From the NCBI RefSeq assembly GCF_040712315.1, contig NC_134016.1, positions 21,888,390 to 21,952,389 on the forward strand: DNA of 64,000 nucleotides, written 5' to 3'. The stretch comes from Castanea sativa. Lineage: Eukaryota; Streptophyta; Magnoliopsida; Fagales; Fagaceae. The notes beneath the pieces are model-generated. The model saw only the letters and a program-made list of their open reading frames with translations. It had not been told where the DNA came from and ran no database searches. Positions 34,358 through 45,220 of the stretch are shown piece by piece (the first letter of the stretch is position 1; each line of letters begins with the position of its first letter). The position numbers were made by a program, and so were the translations under genes.

Positions 34358-36512
34358 CTATTCATTCTTTGGAGGAGAGTTCTCGATCAATGGACCGTCA
34401 TTTGGCTGGCTAGGAGGAGGAACTTCGCCTTCGTCAGCTGGAGCAGTGACGGCAAACAATTCATCTGTACTTTCTGAACGGACGGATTGTGCAAGTGTTT
34501 GACCTTGAGCGTCAATAGATTTATGGGATACGTCCAGGTCAGGGTACGATGACTTCACCTGACGGATGGCGTCATCGAACCCGTCAGCAAAGGAGCTCCC
34601 CAGCTCCGTCAAAAGGAATTCAGAATCACGATATTCTAGAGTGGCTATCTCCTTTGCGCTTTGAAGCTTGGATGTGGTCTCCGTCAGCTGCTTCTCCTTG
34701 TCCTTCAGGATCTCGCGAAGATGCCCGTTCTCCTTTTCCACCTCCTCTCTGACCTGCTCCGAGCATTTGAGTTTTCTGTCTATGTTGATCTTGTAGGTCT
34801 TCAGCTCGTGCAGCTCATCCTCCATCGTCTGGCTTTTCTTTCTCAGACGGTCCATAGATGTCTCATGATTGAGACAACGGCCAAAGAGCCCTTTCATCAT
34901 CACCATGGCCTGGAAGCAAAATACAACGTCATGACGGATGTGAAGGAACTAAGCAACAATACTAGACAGATTCAAAGTTACCTGCGCAAGGGTGAAAAGA
35001 CCCGTCTCACCCATCGCCTCCGTCGAATGGTTGCCAAGGTCTGCGTAGTCGTCAGCTGTCAGCATAGACGACATCCTCTCGAGGGCGTAGCTTGGATCCT
35101 CTCGAAAGAGGACGGGTGGTTTCTCTTTGGAGGCTGCTGGGCCTTTCATCAAGCCTTTGCCCTTTCCATGCTTAACGGCCGTCTTCTCTGCCTCCAAGGC
35201 CACAACGGGTTCAGTGGAGGTCTTTTGCTTCTTGGGAGGACGGTCCGTTTTCTCAACTTGAGTCCGTTTTGACGGTACAGGTGGGACCGTCCCCTTTGTT
35301 TGACCCCCCTTTTGCTTTTTCTTCGCCGCCTGTTGTTTAATGAATGCTTTCCTCCTTGCGGCGTCCATCTCTGCAAGTCAAAGACGGATGAGAAAGGAAA
35401 GGTAAAAGTAAAATAAGAGAAAAATGAAAGACGGATATAGTTTTGATGGACTTACGTTTTCGAATTCTGTTATCGTATTGACGGGCAGCGGATGAAGGTT
35501 CTGGTCCGTCACAATACCAGTGAAGCGTATCGAGTGTGACGAGTTGAGCCCAAGTCCTCTCCTGCAGTTTTGTTTTGTTGAAAATTTTCTCCAGAAAATT
35601 CCACTGCTCCAAATCAACCTGTGGACGGTCCCGCGCTGCAATAAAGGACGGTTAGACCTAAAAGAAATAAATTAACTTCAAAGACTGGACAGAAGCAAAA
35701 GGGATACACATACCCGACGGAGGCATTATGCCCCATGTTGTGTCGACGGGCATATTAGTTACATCTCCTGGATGACACATCCATTCGTCCCCTTCTAAAA
35801 AGAAGTAACGACTCTTCCAGTCTCTGTTCGAGTCTGGAATGTCACTGACGAGCCTCAATAAAGGACTTCTAGCTGCGAAGCTATACATGCCCTTGGACTT
35901 AACAATCTCTGTCGGACGGTAACAATGGAAAAATTCTTCCACCGTCAACCTGCGGGAACCATCAGACATTGCCCCGTACAAAACCTCAACCCCAATGAAC
36001 ACTCTCCAGGCATTGGGGGAGATTTGGGTGACGGACAGACCAAGGTATTGAAGAAGTCGACGGTGAAGAGAACTTAATGGAAATCTGAGCCCCGCCTTTA
36101 AAGCTTGCTCGTAGATCCCAACACCGTCTACTCCCTTGTAGTAGCATTTCTCGGATTTTTTGGGAAGACGTAGACGGATGTTACCCGGTATTTGATACTT
36201 GGTCCTAAGTGAGTTGAGTTGAGATTCAGTCATGGACGACCTAAAATCATTTACCGTCCAGAGAGGCAGCATGACGAACTCCCTAAGGCCATCTGGGCCA
36301 ATTACTGACTGGACGGGGGGATCAACACCGTCCAAGCCACTACTGGACGACTCTGAACTCTCTGTCTCTATACCACCGTCAAGGGAAGAAGAGGTACTTG
36401 ACGGACTCCTCTCTTCACTTGAAGTGTCAGGATCTCTTGGACCTGACGGAAACTTTTCATCGTAGCCCGCCCCCTCGCGGGCAAACGACTGGTTACTTGA
36501 CGCACTAGACAT
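34358..36512 (-). CDS. Spliced antisense gene of the Tat element, intact 639 codons
   Basis: It lies antisense to the element between pol and the 3' LTR. Coding exons: 36512-35714, 35635-35456, 35370-34982, 34909-34358 (799+180+389+552 = 1920 nt). All introns are GT-AG (78, 85 and 72 bp) and join in phase; a 5' UTR intron spans 36621-36516. The chain has a Ser-rich acidic N-terminus (about 1-65), a conserved-looking domain (about 70-265: KSEKCYYKGVDGVGIYEQ, ALKAGLRFPLSSL, YLGLSVTQISPNAWRVFIG), a Lys-rich nuclear-signal-like stretch (about 327-376) and a long coiled coil (about 475-560). The middle domain resembles the 'putative gypsy-type transposon' family known from antisense ORFs of Tat elements. 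Its function is unknown. A nuclear nucleic-acid-associated or regulatory role is inference. Confidence 0.8.
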
Positions 36513-36514
36513 TA

Positions 36515-36860
36515 CCTACATTTATGACGGTATAACCTAAGATACCGACGGTTCTAAAGAAAGTGCATATACTTGAAACAATGAAATTCAAAGAAAGACG
36601 GAGAAAGGTTGGAATACATACCAGATCGAGATGGTTTCTGACGAGGAACGACGGACGGATCTACTGAACGACAGGAAGGCACTATAGCTGTGACGGTTGC
36701 GCTCTGCTCACAAATTTTTGATAAGAAGAAGAAATGAAGGGAGAAATGTCTGGCCTTTTATTGAACAAAGGGCACGGAATACGAAGCGACGCCTCGTTTT
36801 GGGGAAATAGCCAATCCACGTGGGCCACGTGTTCTTCGTCAGAAATACAGGCCACGTGTC
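36515..36860 (-). promoter_or_regulatory. Promoter and 5' UTR of the antisense gene
   Basis: Three CACGTG G-boxes lie at 36817-36822, 36826-36831 and 36853-36858. An A/T box CAATAAAAGG (reverse strand, about 36763-36754) sits where the second element has a clear TATAAAAA. A 106-bp 5' UTR intron (36621-36516) precedes the ATG. The second element keeps the intron, the box and two G-boxes. Confidence 0.6.
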
Positions 36861-36953
36861 ATCCGTCGTAGTATGTCAAGGCCGTCCCCATTTAATACAT
36901 TGCTTTTAGTCATTCCATGGATCCGTCAGACTATAAGGACGGATCCAAGGATT

Positions 36954-36961
36954 GAAGGGGG
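36954..36961 (+). other. Polypurine tract of the Tat element
   Basis: GAAGGGGG is followed by CAAC and the 3' LTR. The same tract, inverted, borders the second element's LTR (61317 onward). Confidence 0.75.
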
Positions 36962-36965
36962 CAAC

Positions 36966-37466
36966 TGAAGGGGATAAAAATAGTAAAAGGACGGAGATAA
37001 TGAGGACGGATCGACATCATAAGTGACTCAGCTATGACAGTTGAATGTTGCTGAATATCCGTCCTGTATAAATTAATTGTGGATTCCACGTGGCGTGTCA
37101 TTTGATATATTTCAAATAAGCTTTTGCTTTATCCCCACGCAAACGTGTATACTTGGACTTCTTGCGACACACGTTTGGGAAGACTCCTATATGGAAAGGA
37201 GCTTGAGAAGGAAGTTGTATCCTAAAAGAAAGGTAACTCTACTCAATATAAATACCCCAGAAACCCTAGGTACGAAGGTACGCATAATATTCTTAACTCT
37301 AGCACTCTAGGGTTAAAGGAACAAGATTCTAACTTGACCTTCGGAGGGTATTCGGCCGACACCACACCATTGCTCTCTTCTAGGTCCTTTGTTTTCTTTT
37401 CGCAGGAATTGCTTTCGTTTGAGGAGGAGCGCTTGCAACTCACTGGTGATATTTTCGGCCTCATCA
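36966..37466 (+). repeat. 3' LTR of the Tat element
   Basis: 501 bp, identical in length to the 5' LTR, with four substitutions and no indel. Two of the four (27751 and 28020 in the 5' copy) are CG-to-CA changes. The TSD GTGAG follows at 37467-37471. Confidence 0.95.
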
Positions 37467-39532
37467 GTGAGAATAGATTTATTTATACCCTTAGATCATC
37501 CTTCTTCTTCTCGGTAGAATACCAGACTGGATGTTAGTAGATTCTTGTCCCACAAGTATCTTCTGCCCAATTTCATGATGAAAATGGAGTTTTTCCCGTC
37601 TAACACTGTTCAAGCTAGTCATTCATCATCAAACGTGACATGCTTTAGGAGAAGGTATTCACTGTGGGGTCCACCCCCTTGTGAGGGAGAGGTAACATGT
37701 ATCGGTAACAGGGAGAATTTTTTCCATGCTTTAGGTAGGAACATCTAATTAATCTAATTAATACAGAGGTGACTATTGCTTAGATTGCGTGTCACTCTTC
37801 CTGGTTCCTCAACTGTATTATGGGCAATTCCTCCCTTGGTGGTTTTTTGGGTCAAGAATAATCAAATGGGACGTTAATTTGGCTTAGTAGGGTTTTGCCA
37901 TCTTTGTTCGAGTGTAATGGATCTAGACTAACTGAGCCTTCCCCTTTATCCTAGTCACCGAACCTTTTGCGGGCCTAGAACCTCGGGTCATGACCTTAGC
38001 CCAACATCTCAAGCATCACTTGGGTTGTTATATGGGCCCAACATCTCATGCCTACCTTGGGCTTCATGGGCGCAACATCTCCGGCTAACTTAACTCGTTG
38101 GTGGAGAGGATCATCCTCCAACAAGAGTGATTGAAATTAAAAAAGAAAAAAGTATAGTGTTTTACAAAAGCTACAATGGTTTAGAAGATCACGGTAGCTT
38201 AAAAAAAATGCACAACCGAATGTGAGGGGTTTTTCATCTTCTCTTTTTGTCTACACTACCCTCTACAATAATAAAAACTCTAATTTAGATTGCTGGTTGA
38301 GACTTAAGAGTGCTATTTATAGGTAATGCCGTAATGGTACATAAATTAACAATATGTGCATAAAAAAAAAAAAAGAAAAAAAAAAAGACGAAATGGTAAA
38401 CTAACATATGAAATAAGATGAGGGGAAACCATTAAGTATAGTTAAAAGGTGGACTAATTAGTTTCAGCAAAATAAAAATAAAAATGGACTTATTAAAATC
38501 CTGTTACAGGGTTCTGGGTTAGAAGGCAATTGGTTATCAAATGATTAGACTTTCTACCATCGGGAAATTGGCATGTCTTCACATAGGGTGAACCAACCTA
38601 GGTGGGTTTGGTTTTTATTTTTTATTTTATTTAAGTTAATAGAGTAGTAAATGAACCTAACTTTGCATGAACAGTTCAAATCCCACAAAGAAATAGACTC
38701 TTTTTTTTTGTTTATATTTTTTGGATAAATTTTTGTTTATTTATTTATAGCAAATTAGTAAAACTCAACTCTTCTACCCTAGATGTGACTATTTATTAAA
38801 TAAGCCAAGCTCAATTTATTACATGTTCTTAAATCAGCTAGTAAATATATATAGACTAAAGATTTAATTGTGTAAATTTGTTAATAATTTCATAAGATAT
38901 TAAATTATTATTTATAATTTATTGATAACTTAAGTATTTTGTAATAAAAATATAATTTTGTATGATTTAAGATTGTGAATCTAGTTTTTATAGGTTTATT
39001 ACAAAATTAAAATTAATGAATAAATTATACCTTTCATCCCTGTGATTTATTGTAAGTTGCTTGCCTCAAATTTTAAAAGTTGAGATTTTGTTCCGAAGTT
39101 TAAAAAAGAGAACACTTAGGCCCTTTCTCTTTCTTAATTTGAAGTGAAGTGACCACATCAAACCAACCATACATTTAAGGGACCAAAATCAAAACAAATT
39201 AAGCCCAAAAACGGAGGGTTCCATTCCGTTGGGAGGATCTTTCCATATTGGCTAGGATAAAATATATATTCGTCACTTCAGAACTGCCAACCCAATTTTA
39301 AATCATGGGGATTTTTTTTTTTTTGACATCAAAGATAGAACATGGGGGTTCTAAAACAGCTAGAAATCGTATTATTATTTTTAATAAAGTAAACAGACTT
39401 TATAATAATGTGACTATTCCATAGCAGTAATATAGATGATCCCAATTTATCATACAAAACTAGATTCCTATTGCTAACACATTCATTGTGCATTCCTAAC
39501 AGGACGGAGTTAATATTACACCTGAGCTTTGT
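37467..39532. other. Intergenic DNA between the Tat element and the Smr gene
   Basis: No gene is recognised. 37900-38110 has 'gggcccaacatctc'-type phrases, repeated three times, that look like an eroded LTR. The rest is AT-rich. 39533 is the end of the Smr gene. Confidence 0.45.
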
Positions 39533-42183
39533 TCATAAATGAAAATCCTTCATAGAATGAATTGCTGTGCAACTTGGGATGCCAGGGTTGAAGAACTTGG
39601 GCCGAACTGTGATCACCCCTGGTCTCAACTCGTCAAAACAATATCTGAAAAATAACATTAGTGTAGTCATTTACTTAACAAAACTCAACTACAACATCAC
39701 CAGCTCATTGAATCATTCGAGGGAGTGAATAAAGTGAGTAAAATATTCATTTAGCTAGGAAGTAGAAATATTTAACCTGTGTTCGTTAAGGTAACTTCTC
39801 ACAGCAGTTGGAATGGCAGCATGTCCTCGACTATGATTACCTATACCTGAAGGTGCAAAGTAGTATCAGTGTCCTGCTACCATAACACATTTTGGAATGC
39901 ACACCTCAAACTTCCCCAACTAATCTACACGAAGGATTTCATTCAATTGAGGCAAACAGTAATGTTACAGACCTCATGAACCACATGATATTCAAATTCA
40001 ATGTAGGCGCTTTAAATATCTAGTTGGGCCACTAGCATTAAAATGAACTTGAAAAGATATTTGGAACTAAAAGATGAGAGCTATTGACACAAAGACAACC
40101 CTTCCTAACAATAGTGGACTTGTGTAGTTAATGGCACATTTCCATGAAGATATACATGCATTTATACACGAGCTAAATAGCAAAAAGAAACATCAAATGA
40201 AGCATAGGTATCCAAAAATGTCTATATGTCATAATGCTCATCCTAGTAAGGTTTATGGGCCCACCAACCTGCTATGACTTCTAACGGTGTGGACTTATAA
40301 CTTAATGGCATACACATGCATGCACAAGCAAAACAGCAAAACACAACTTAAGATGCAGCATAGAGATATCATACATGAATATGTTTATGTGCTGTATAGT
40401 TCATCCTAGTGAACTTTATAAGTCCATTTACCTGTTATGACTTCCAATGATGTAGGCCTCTGCCTTGATGATGCTTGTTGCATAGCTAACTTTTTTGAAT
40501 CCATGTTACTAAAAAACTCAAGTGATGGAGAAGGTATAATCCCATTTTCCATCATACCCCTATTTGTTGAAGCTGCATGATTTGTATGTGCTTGGGTTTC
40601 AATTTGCTGCAGACGGTCTTTCAAGGCTTGAATAGCTTCTGCTGCATGAAGACCATGTAAATCCAATTTCCACATATCGTTTTTGCTATTCCTGATGCTC
40701 AATATTTCCTTGGCTGCCTTAGCATTGAGCCTTTCAGCAGCCAACCATTCTTCTCGAGCCTTCATTGAGTGCTGTTGGGCAGAAATGTGGTCGCCTCTTT
40801 GAAAGGCATTAGTTGCTGCTCTTGAGTGCTGTGATGCTGATCTGTTCATTGAAAGAATGGGAAATCTCATTGACCGCTAAATGGTGATCATAATTTCATA
40901 AAATCCTCCATTATCAATCCCAGTTTCCTTCTCCCTTTTTAAGTAATCTATCATTTAGGAATAATTTGGACCAAAGGGGCACTATTAGTAGTACAACAAT
41001 TTAGATTCATTTGAGGCTAAGCAAACTTTCCTTTAATCTTGGAAAAGATTTATCATTTGGTCTAGCTTAACGTACAAAAACATTTGCAGTCATGCACATA
41101 ATGACAACTGAGTTACTTTCTTGATTATAACTACATATACTGTATTCTATTGACAAGAGGAGTAATTCATAGCTCTAATCATACTCTTTAGAGCTCTAGC
41201 TTGCCACTATTTGGAATCACACTTGAACTTAATTGCAGAATTTTAATTGATTATAGCTTGACATGCTTAATGCATTCATATTGAGATAAAACACACAGTT
41301 ATCATCAACAAAAGTTAAATATTTAATACAGTATGTCAAAGAATTAGAACTTCAATCCCAAGCAAAAGCAAATGACAATATAATAGGAGGTTTTTTTATG
41401 GTATGTAACAACACAAAACTTAATGGGAAAAATGATCGATCATGCAAATATATGTTTCCATACACACCTCATCATTTTTAGCGCATCTTTTCTATGGATC
41501 AAGTAAACATCATCTTCTTCCCACTCAGGTTCAACAGGTACAGACTTCAATTGCTCTATAATTAGTTTTTTATCAAGAGTATCAGGAAACTTCCTCCCAA
41601 AGGAATCATTTTCATCCACCAATTCCTTGCTGTTGTATTTGAGACAGTCGTCTAGAGTAGAGCTTAGATCAGTGAGGTTCATCGTCTTTCCCAGAATAAA
41701 ACTTTTGTCCGTAGAATTTAATTCAACATTGGGTGTTTGCTTATTCTCTTCAATGCTATCATTGGCAACCAGCACTTCCAATAAATTTGAGGCCCTATCC
41801 ATATTATTGTCTGCAGCTTCCAAGATGTCCTCAATCAAGCTCTTGTCAGCCCAATGGTGGAGCTCTTTGAGCTTATTCACGACCAAAACATGACTGTTTT
41901 TTTCCATATTCTTATTGCTACATGTCCCACTAGAATCACCAACTAGTGTTGGGTTTTTGTTTTTCCCATTCTCTGCCAAAGTTGCAAAATCTGCAGGTGG
42001 GAGTAGTACTGATGAGAAAGGCTTATTATTTTTCATTAAGTTTTGAGAAGGGACCGGAGGAGTAAGAGTGTTTGCTATGGGTGGGAAGGGGTCCTTGATG
42101 ATATCGCCTTCAAGGTTTTGCTTTTGTCGCTGCTTGAGGTCAAAGGCAGCCCAACCAGGAGTTTTACCCCTTCCCCATGACAT
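39533..42183 (-). CDS. CUE / DUF1771 / Smr-domain protein, 435 residues
   Basis: Coding exons: 42183-41468, 40841-40432, 39846-39777 and 39644-39533, all GT-AG, joining in phase to 1308 nt. The start ATG (MSWGRGKTPGWAAFDLKQRQ) is chosen because an intron acceptor lies just upstream and plant relatives start this way. A CUE-like segment (about 95-140: LIEDILEAADNNMDRASNLL) suggests ubiquitin binding. DUF1771 begins at the exon 2 start (about 240-300: RGDHISAQQHSMKAREEW). The Smr domain follows (about 296-415) with LDLHGLH and TGIGNHSRG, motifs of Smr endonucleases that act on RNA or DNA. It is similar in layout to Arabidopsis At5g58720 as I recall it. The exon 2 junction uses the acceptor before 'atcagcatc'; reading through would add 14 residues. 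Confidence 0.88.
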
Positions 42184-43840
42184 CCTATTAGATAGAGAGA
42201 CTGCAGTAAAGGTCATATTGTGTCATCAACCAGCATGATGCAGACCATTCTGTGAGTACAAGTCCTTTGTTAATTTGTGATGTACTCGGTATTAAGATGA
42301 TCACTTGAATTGTGAAAATTACTCAAATTACTTTTTGAGGGACCTGGCATGCAACATAATTGAATCAGCAAATCTTTTTTTTTTTTTTTCAATTCAGGGG
42401 GAAAAAAGAACCCAAAAAGAAAAAGATAATAAAAAGTTGAAAAAATAACAAGAAAAAAAGAAGAATAAGATTAAATGTCAAACAAATAAGAGGGAAGAGA
42501 GAAGAAAAGAGTCACTCTGAAGTTCACACATAAAATCGAATAGGAATAAGCTGGAGTTCGATGAAACCTAGACATACAATCTAGCATAAAACAAAAAGCA
42601 TACTGAACTGCCCTTTACTCCTTTCCGTGGCTCCCTACTCAAAATTTGTCATCTAGGAAAATTTGAAGGAGCAAAAGTTCTCATCAAATCAAGTTTTATT
42701 CTTTACACAAAAAGCAGGATTGTGAGTGTGAGGTAAAATTGGAGTGGGTAATGACTAGTAATTGTAAGATAATTTACATTAGGAGATTTAATGTGAACCG
42801 TATAAATATACATTTTTAATTCTTCTGTTGTTATCAATTTCTTACACGAATGTTAATTTAGCAGTAAATTGTAACCTTCCTATGGCCAGATGTGCTTCAC
42901 ACATGATTTACCAAAAGACTTTATTTATAAGACTAGTACATATAAACACAGAATAAAAGTTCCCATACCATTGGGTCTAGGAAAATTTAGTTCATAATGC
43001 TAAATTCCCCATCTAATTCCAATTAAATCACAAAGATAATAACCTCCCTATGGGGTCAAGTAATTATTTTCATGAATTAATTGCAACTTAGATGCTATTA
43101 TGCCTAATAAAGTACTATAAAATTATCTTTATGTAAGTATTGCCTAAAGATGCTATGTCTATTCCTAAGTCATTTTGATATTCAAAAATTTTAAATGACC
43201 TCAAAAGGTCAACTAAACTTCATATTGATAATGGCAATTAACACTAAGACAAACCATAAAATGATAATTTTTTTTGCAATTCTTTAGTCTACGTTGTGTC
43301 TATTGTACATGAAGTAGTCTTCGTCTAATAAAACTTTCTTACTTATCAAATAAAAATAAAATGATATTTTAAGACAGGATAAGTACAAGGAACCAACAAC
43401 GCACTTAAACAGATCATTTACTTAATGATCAATGGTTCATAATATATATACCAACATAGTACATCATTCAACAGCAACTCTATGACATTGATATAGAGAT
43501 TAATCATTAAAGTAATACCATTTAAGTGGCTTGATGATAAACCACAACGTGTATTAAAACCCAAATAAAAAAACTCAATCCTAAATACTAGTGCTGTGTT
43601 TCTGCACAAAATGCCTAATCATGTGTACAATCTCACTGTTTAAAGGAATTGATATTATTTAGAGTAGTCCCTTTTTTTTTTTTTTTTTTAAAGTTAAAGT
43701 ACGAGCTAAAAGCCTAAAACCCATTTTCCTGATGCCATTTAGTTTCAACTTTCAACTTTCAAGTCAAGCCAAAATTGCAGAATTTAATACAAAAAAATTT
43801 GGCAGTGCTTAAATAATTTGCATATTTAAGAAATTCATAC

Positions 43841-44060
43841 CTTTTGCAGAGACCAAACTTTGGTGGGTGTGGGTGTGGGTGTTATTTGGAAAGACTAAAG
43901 CGCAGGAGTATTTCTATTTCCACACGTAACCAAGGCTGAGATATCACAAGAACATACGGTGGTTGTTGTCGGTACAGATGTTTTATAATCGAACACTCCC
44001 ACAATCCGACCACTCCGCATCTCTTATCCATATAATAATTCTGTCTCTGCCTTGTGCTGT
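43841..44060 (-). promoter_or_regulatory. Probable 5' UTR exon and core promoter of the Smr gene
   Basis: The minus strand shows a good donor 'gcaaaag|gtatgaat' at 43841/43840. A 1.65-kb intron would then run to the acceptor just before the ATG at 42183. Upstream, 'attattatatgg' (about 44040-44029) is a TATA-like element, and CT-rich sequence follows. This is inference from signals only. Confidence 0.45.
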
Positions 44061-44269
44061 TTTCAATTTTTTATGCAAAGAGAGAACGAGAGAGAGAGAA
44101 ACTCAAAAGAGTCCCGTAGATGACATTGAGAATGGTTGTTAGAGAGAGAATTATGCTAAAAACAGACTCGATGGCGGCTTTGTGTCAAATTACGAAATTA
44201 CCCTCACAATTTGATGCCTTTTCTGGTTTTAAGTTACTTAGGAATTTTTAACCCAAAAATAAAAAGTTA

Positions 44270-45220
44270 CTTAGGAATCATAGCAGGCCAGGTGCGGAGC
44301 GGATTTCTTGATGCTCGAACCCTCCCCATTTAATAAACGAGTTTTTTTCAACTCCAAACCCGTCCCGTCGAGCCCCGTCCCGTCATGCTTGGCCAAAAAT
44401 CACTAACACAAACACAAATTCTAAACACAAAAAGAGATTTTTTTTTTTAAAAAGACAAATTTTAGATTTTCCCTTTCAAAATCACAAACACAAACACAAA
44501 TCCTAATACAAACACAGATTTCACTAACACAAAAATTTCAGATTTTCCCTTTTAAATAAAAAAACACAAACAAAAATCCTAACACAAACACAAAACACAA
44601 AAATTTCAGATTTATGATTTTCCTTTTCAAAATAAAAAACACAAACACAAACACAAAAATTACAAACACAAACAAAGAAAAAAAAATGAGAGATGAAATT
44701 AACCAAAAAGAAAAAAAACACAAACACAAATCCTAACACAAACACAAACACAAACAAAGAAAAAACAATGAGAGACGAAATGAACCAAAAAAAAAAAAAT
44801 CACAGAGGGTGGTCGTGAGAGAGTAATTAAGGCATGACAGAGCTTGAGGTCAGTGGACGAAATGGTGAGACGTGAGCTTAAGGGCCGGCGGTGACTAGTG
44901 TGAATGAGTGAGAGTGGGTGGGCGGTTGAGACCAAAGAAAAAGATATGAAAGGAGATTTAGGGTTAGAATAGGTTATAAGTGTGTGTGTGTGGGGGGGGG
45001 GGGGGTTTGGTAATTTTACTTTTAATTAGGTCGAGTTTGGGTCCGGGTTCGTTGCGACTTTCACTAAAACTTGTACTCGATCTGAACTCGCTTAAGGTTT
45101 TATTTAAAAACCCAAACTCAACCCTATTGTCTCACTGGTCGAGTAAAACCTGCCTTATTAGGGTCGGGTCGGGTCGGGTCGGGCTGAGTACCCGTAGGTC
45201 ATGTACTTTTTGCTATCCCT
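44270..45220. mobile_element. Degraded hAT-like nonautonomous element
   Basis: The left end TAGGAATCATAGCAGG and the inverted right end TAGGGATAGCAAAAAG are similar, and both flank GGGTCGG/CCCGTCCCG-rich arms. Flanking 8-mers agree at only 5 of 8 positions. The interior has CAAACA repeats (about 44400-44770), a G14 run after (TG)n (about 44981-45005) and GGGTC in four tandem copies (about 45165-45184). Confidence 0.45.

Larger units (their letters stand above)
27617..37466 (+). mobile_element. Complete Ty3/Gypsy Tat-lineage LTR retrotransposon (9850 bp)
   Basis: It is bounded by identical-length 501-bp LTRs (TGAAGGGG...CTCATCA) and by a perfect 5-bp TSD GTGAG (27612-27616, 37467-37471). Order: 5' LTR, PBS, gag-protease-RT-RNase H-second RNase H-integrase in one frame, 44-bp tandem repeats, an antisense spliced gene, PPT, 3' LTR. 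Protease-RT-RH-INT order marks Ty3/Gypsy. The second RNase H, the antisense ORF and the 3' tandem repeats are hallmarks described for the Tat lineage. The LTRs differ at four sites (27751, 28011, 28020, 28021), so the insertion is recent. Three in-frame stops make gag-pol non-autonomous. Confidence 0.95.

Noticed and set aside
34661..35272. 203-codon plus-strand frame in the antisense-gene region
   Set aside because: Shadow opposite exons 3 and 4 of the spliced antisense gene, and it crosses an intron.
40842..40870. In-frame upstream extension of Smr gene exon 2 (MRFPILSMNR)
   Set aside because: Skipping it with the acceptor before 'atcagcatc' gives KMMR-SASQHS, the arrangement I expect in the family; the extension is intron.
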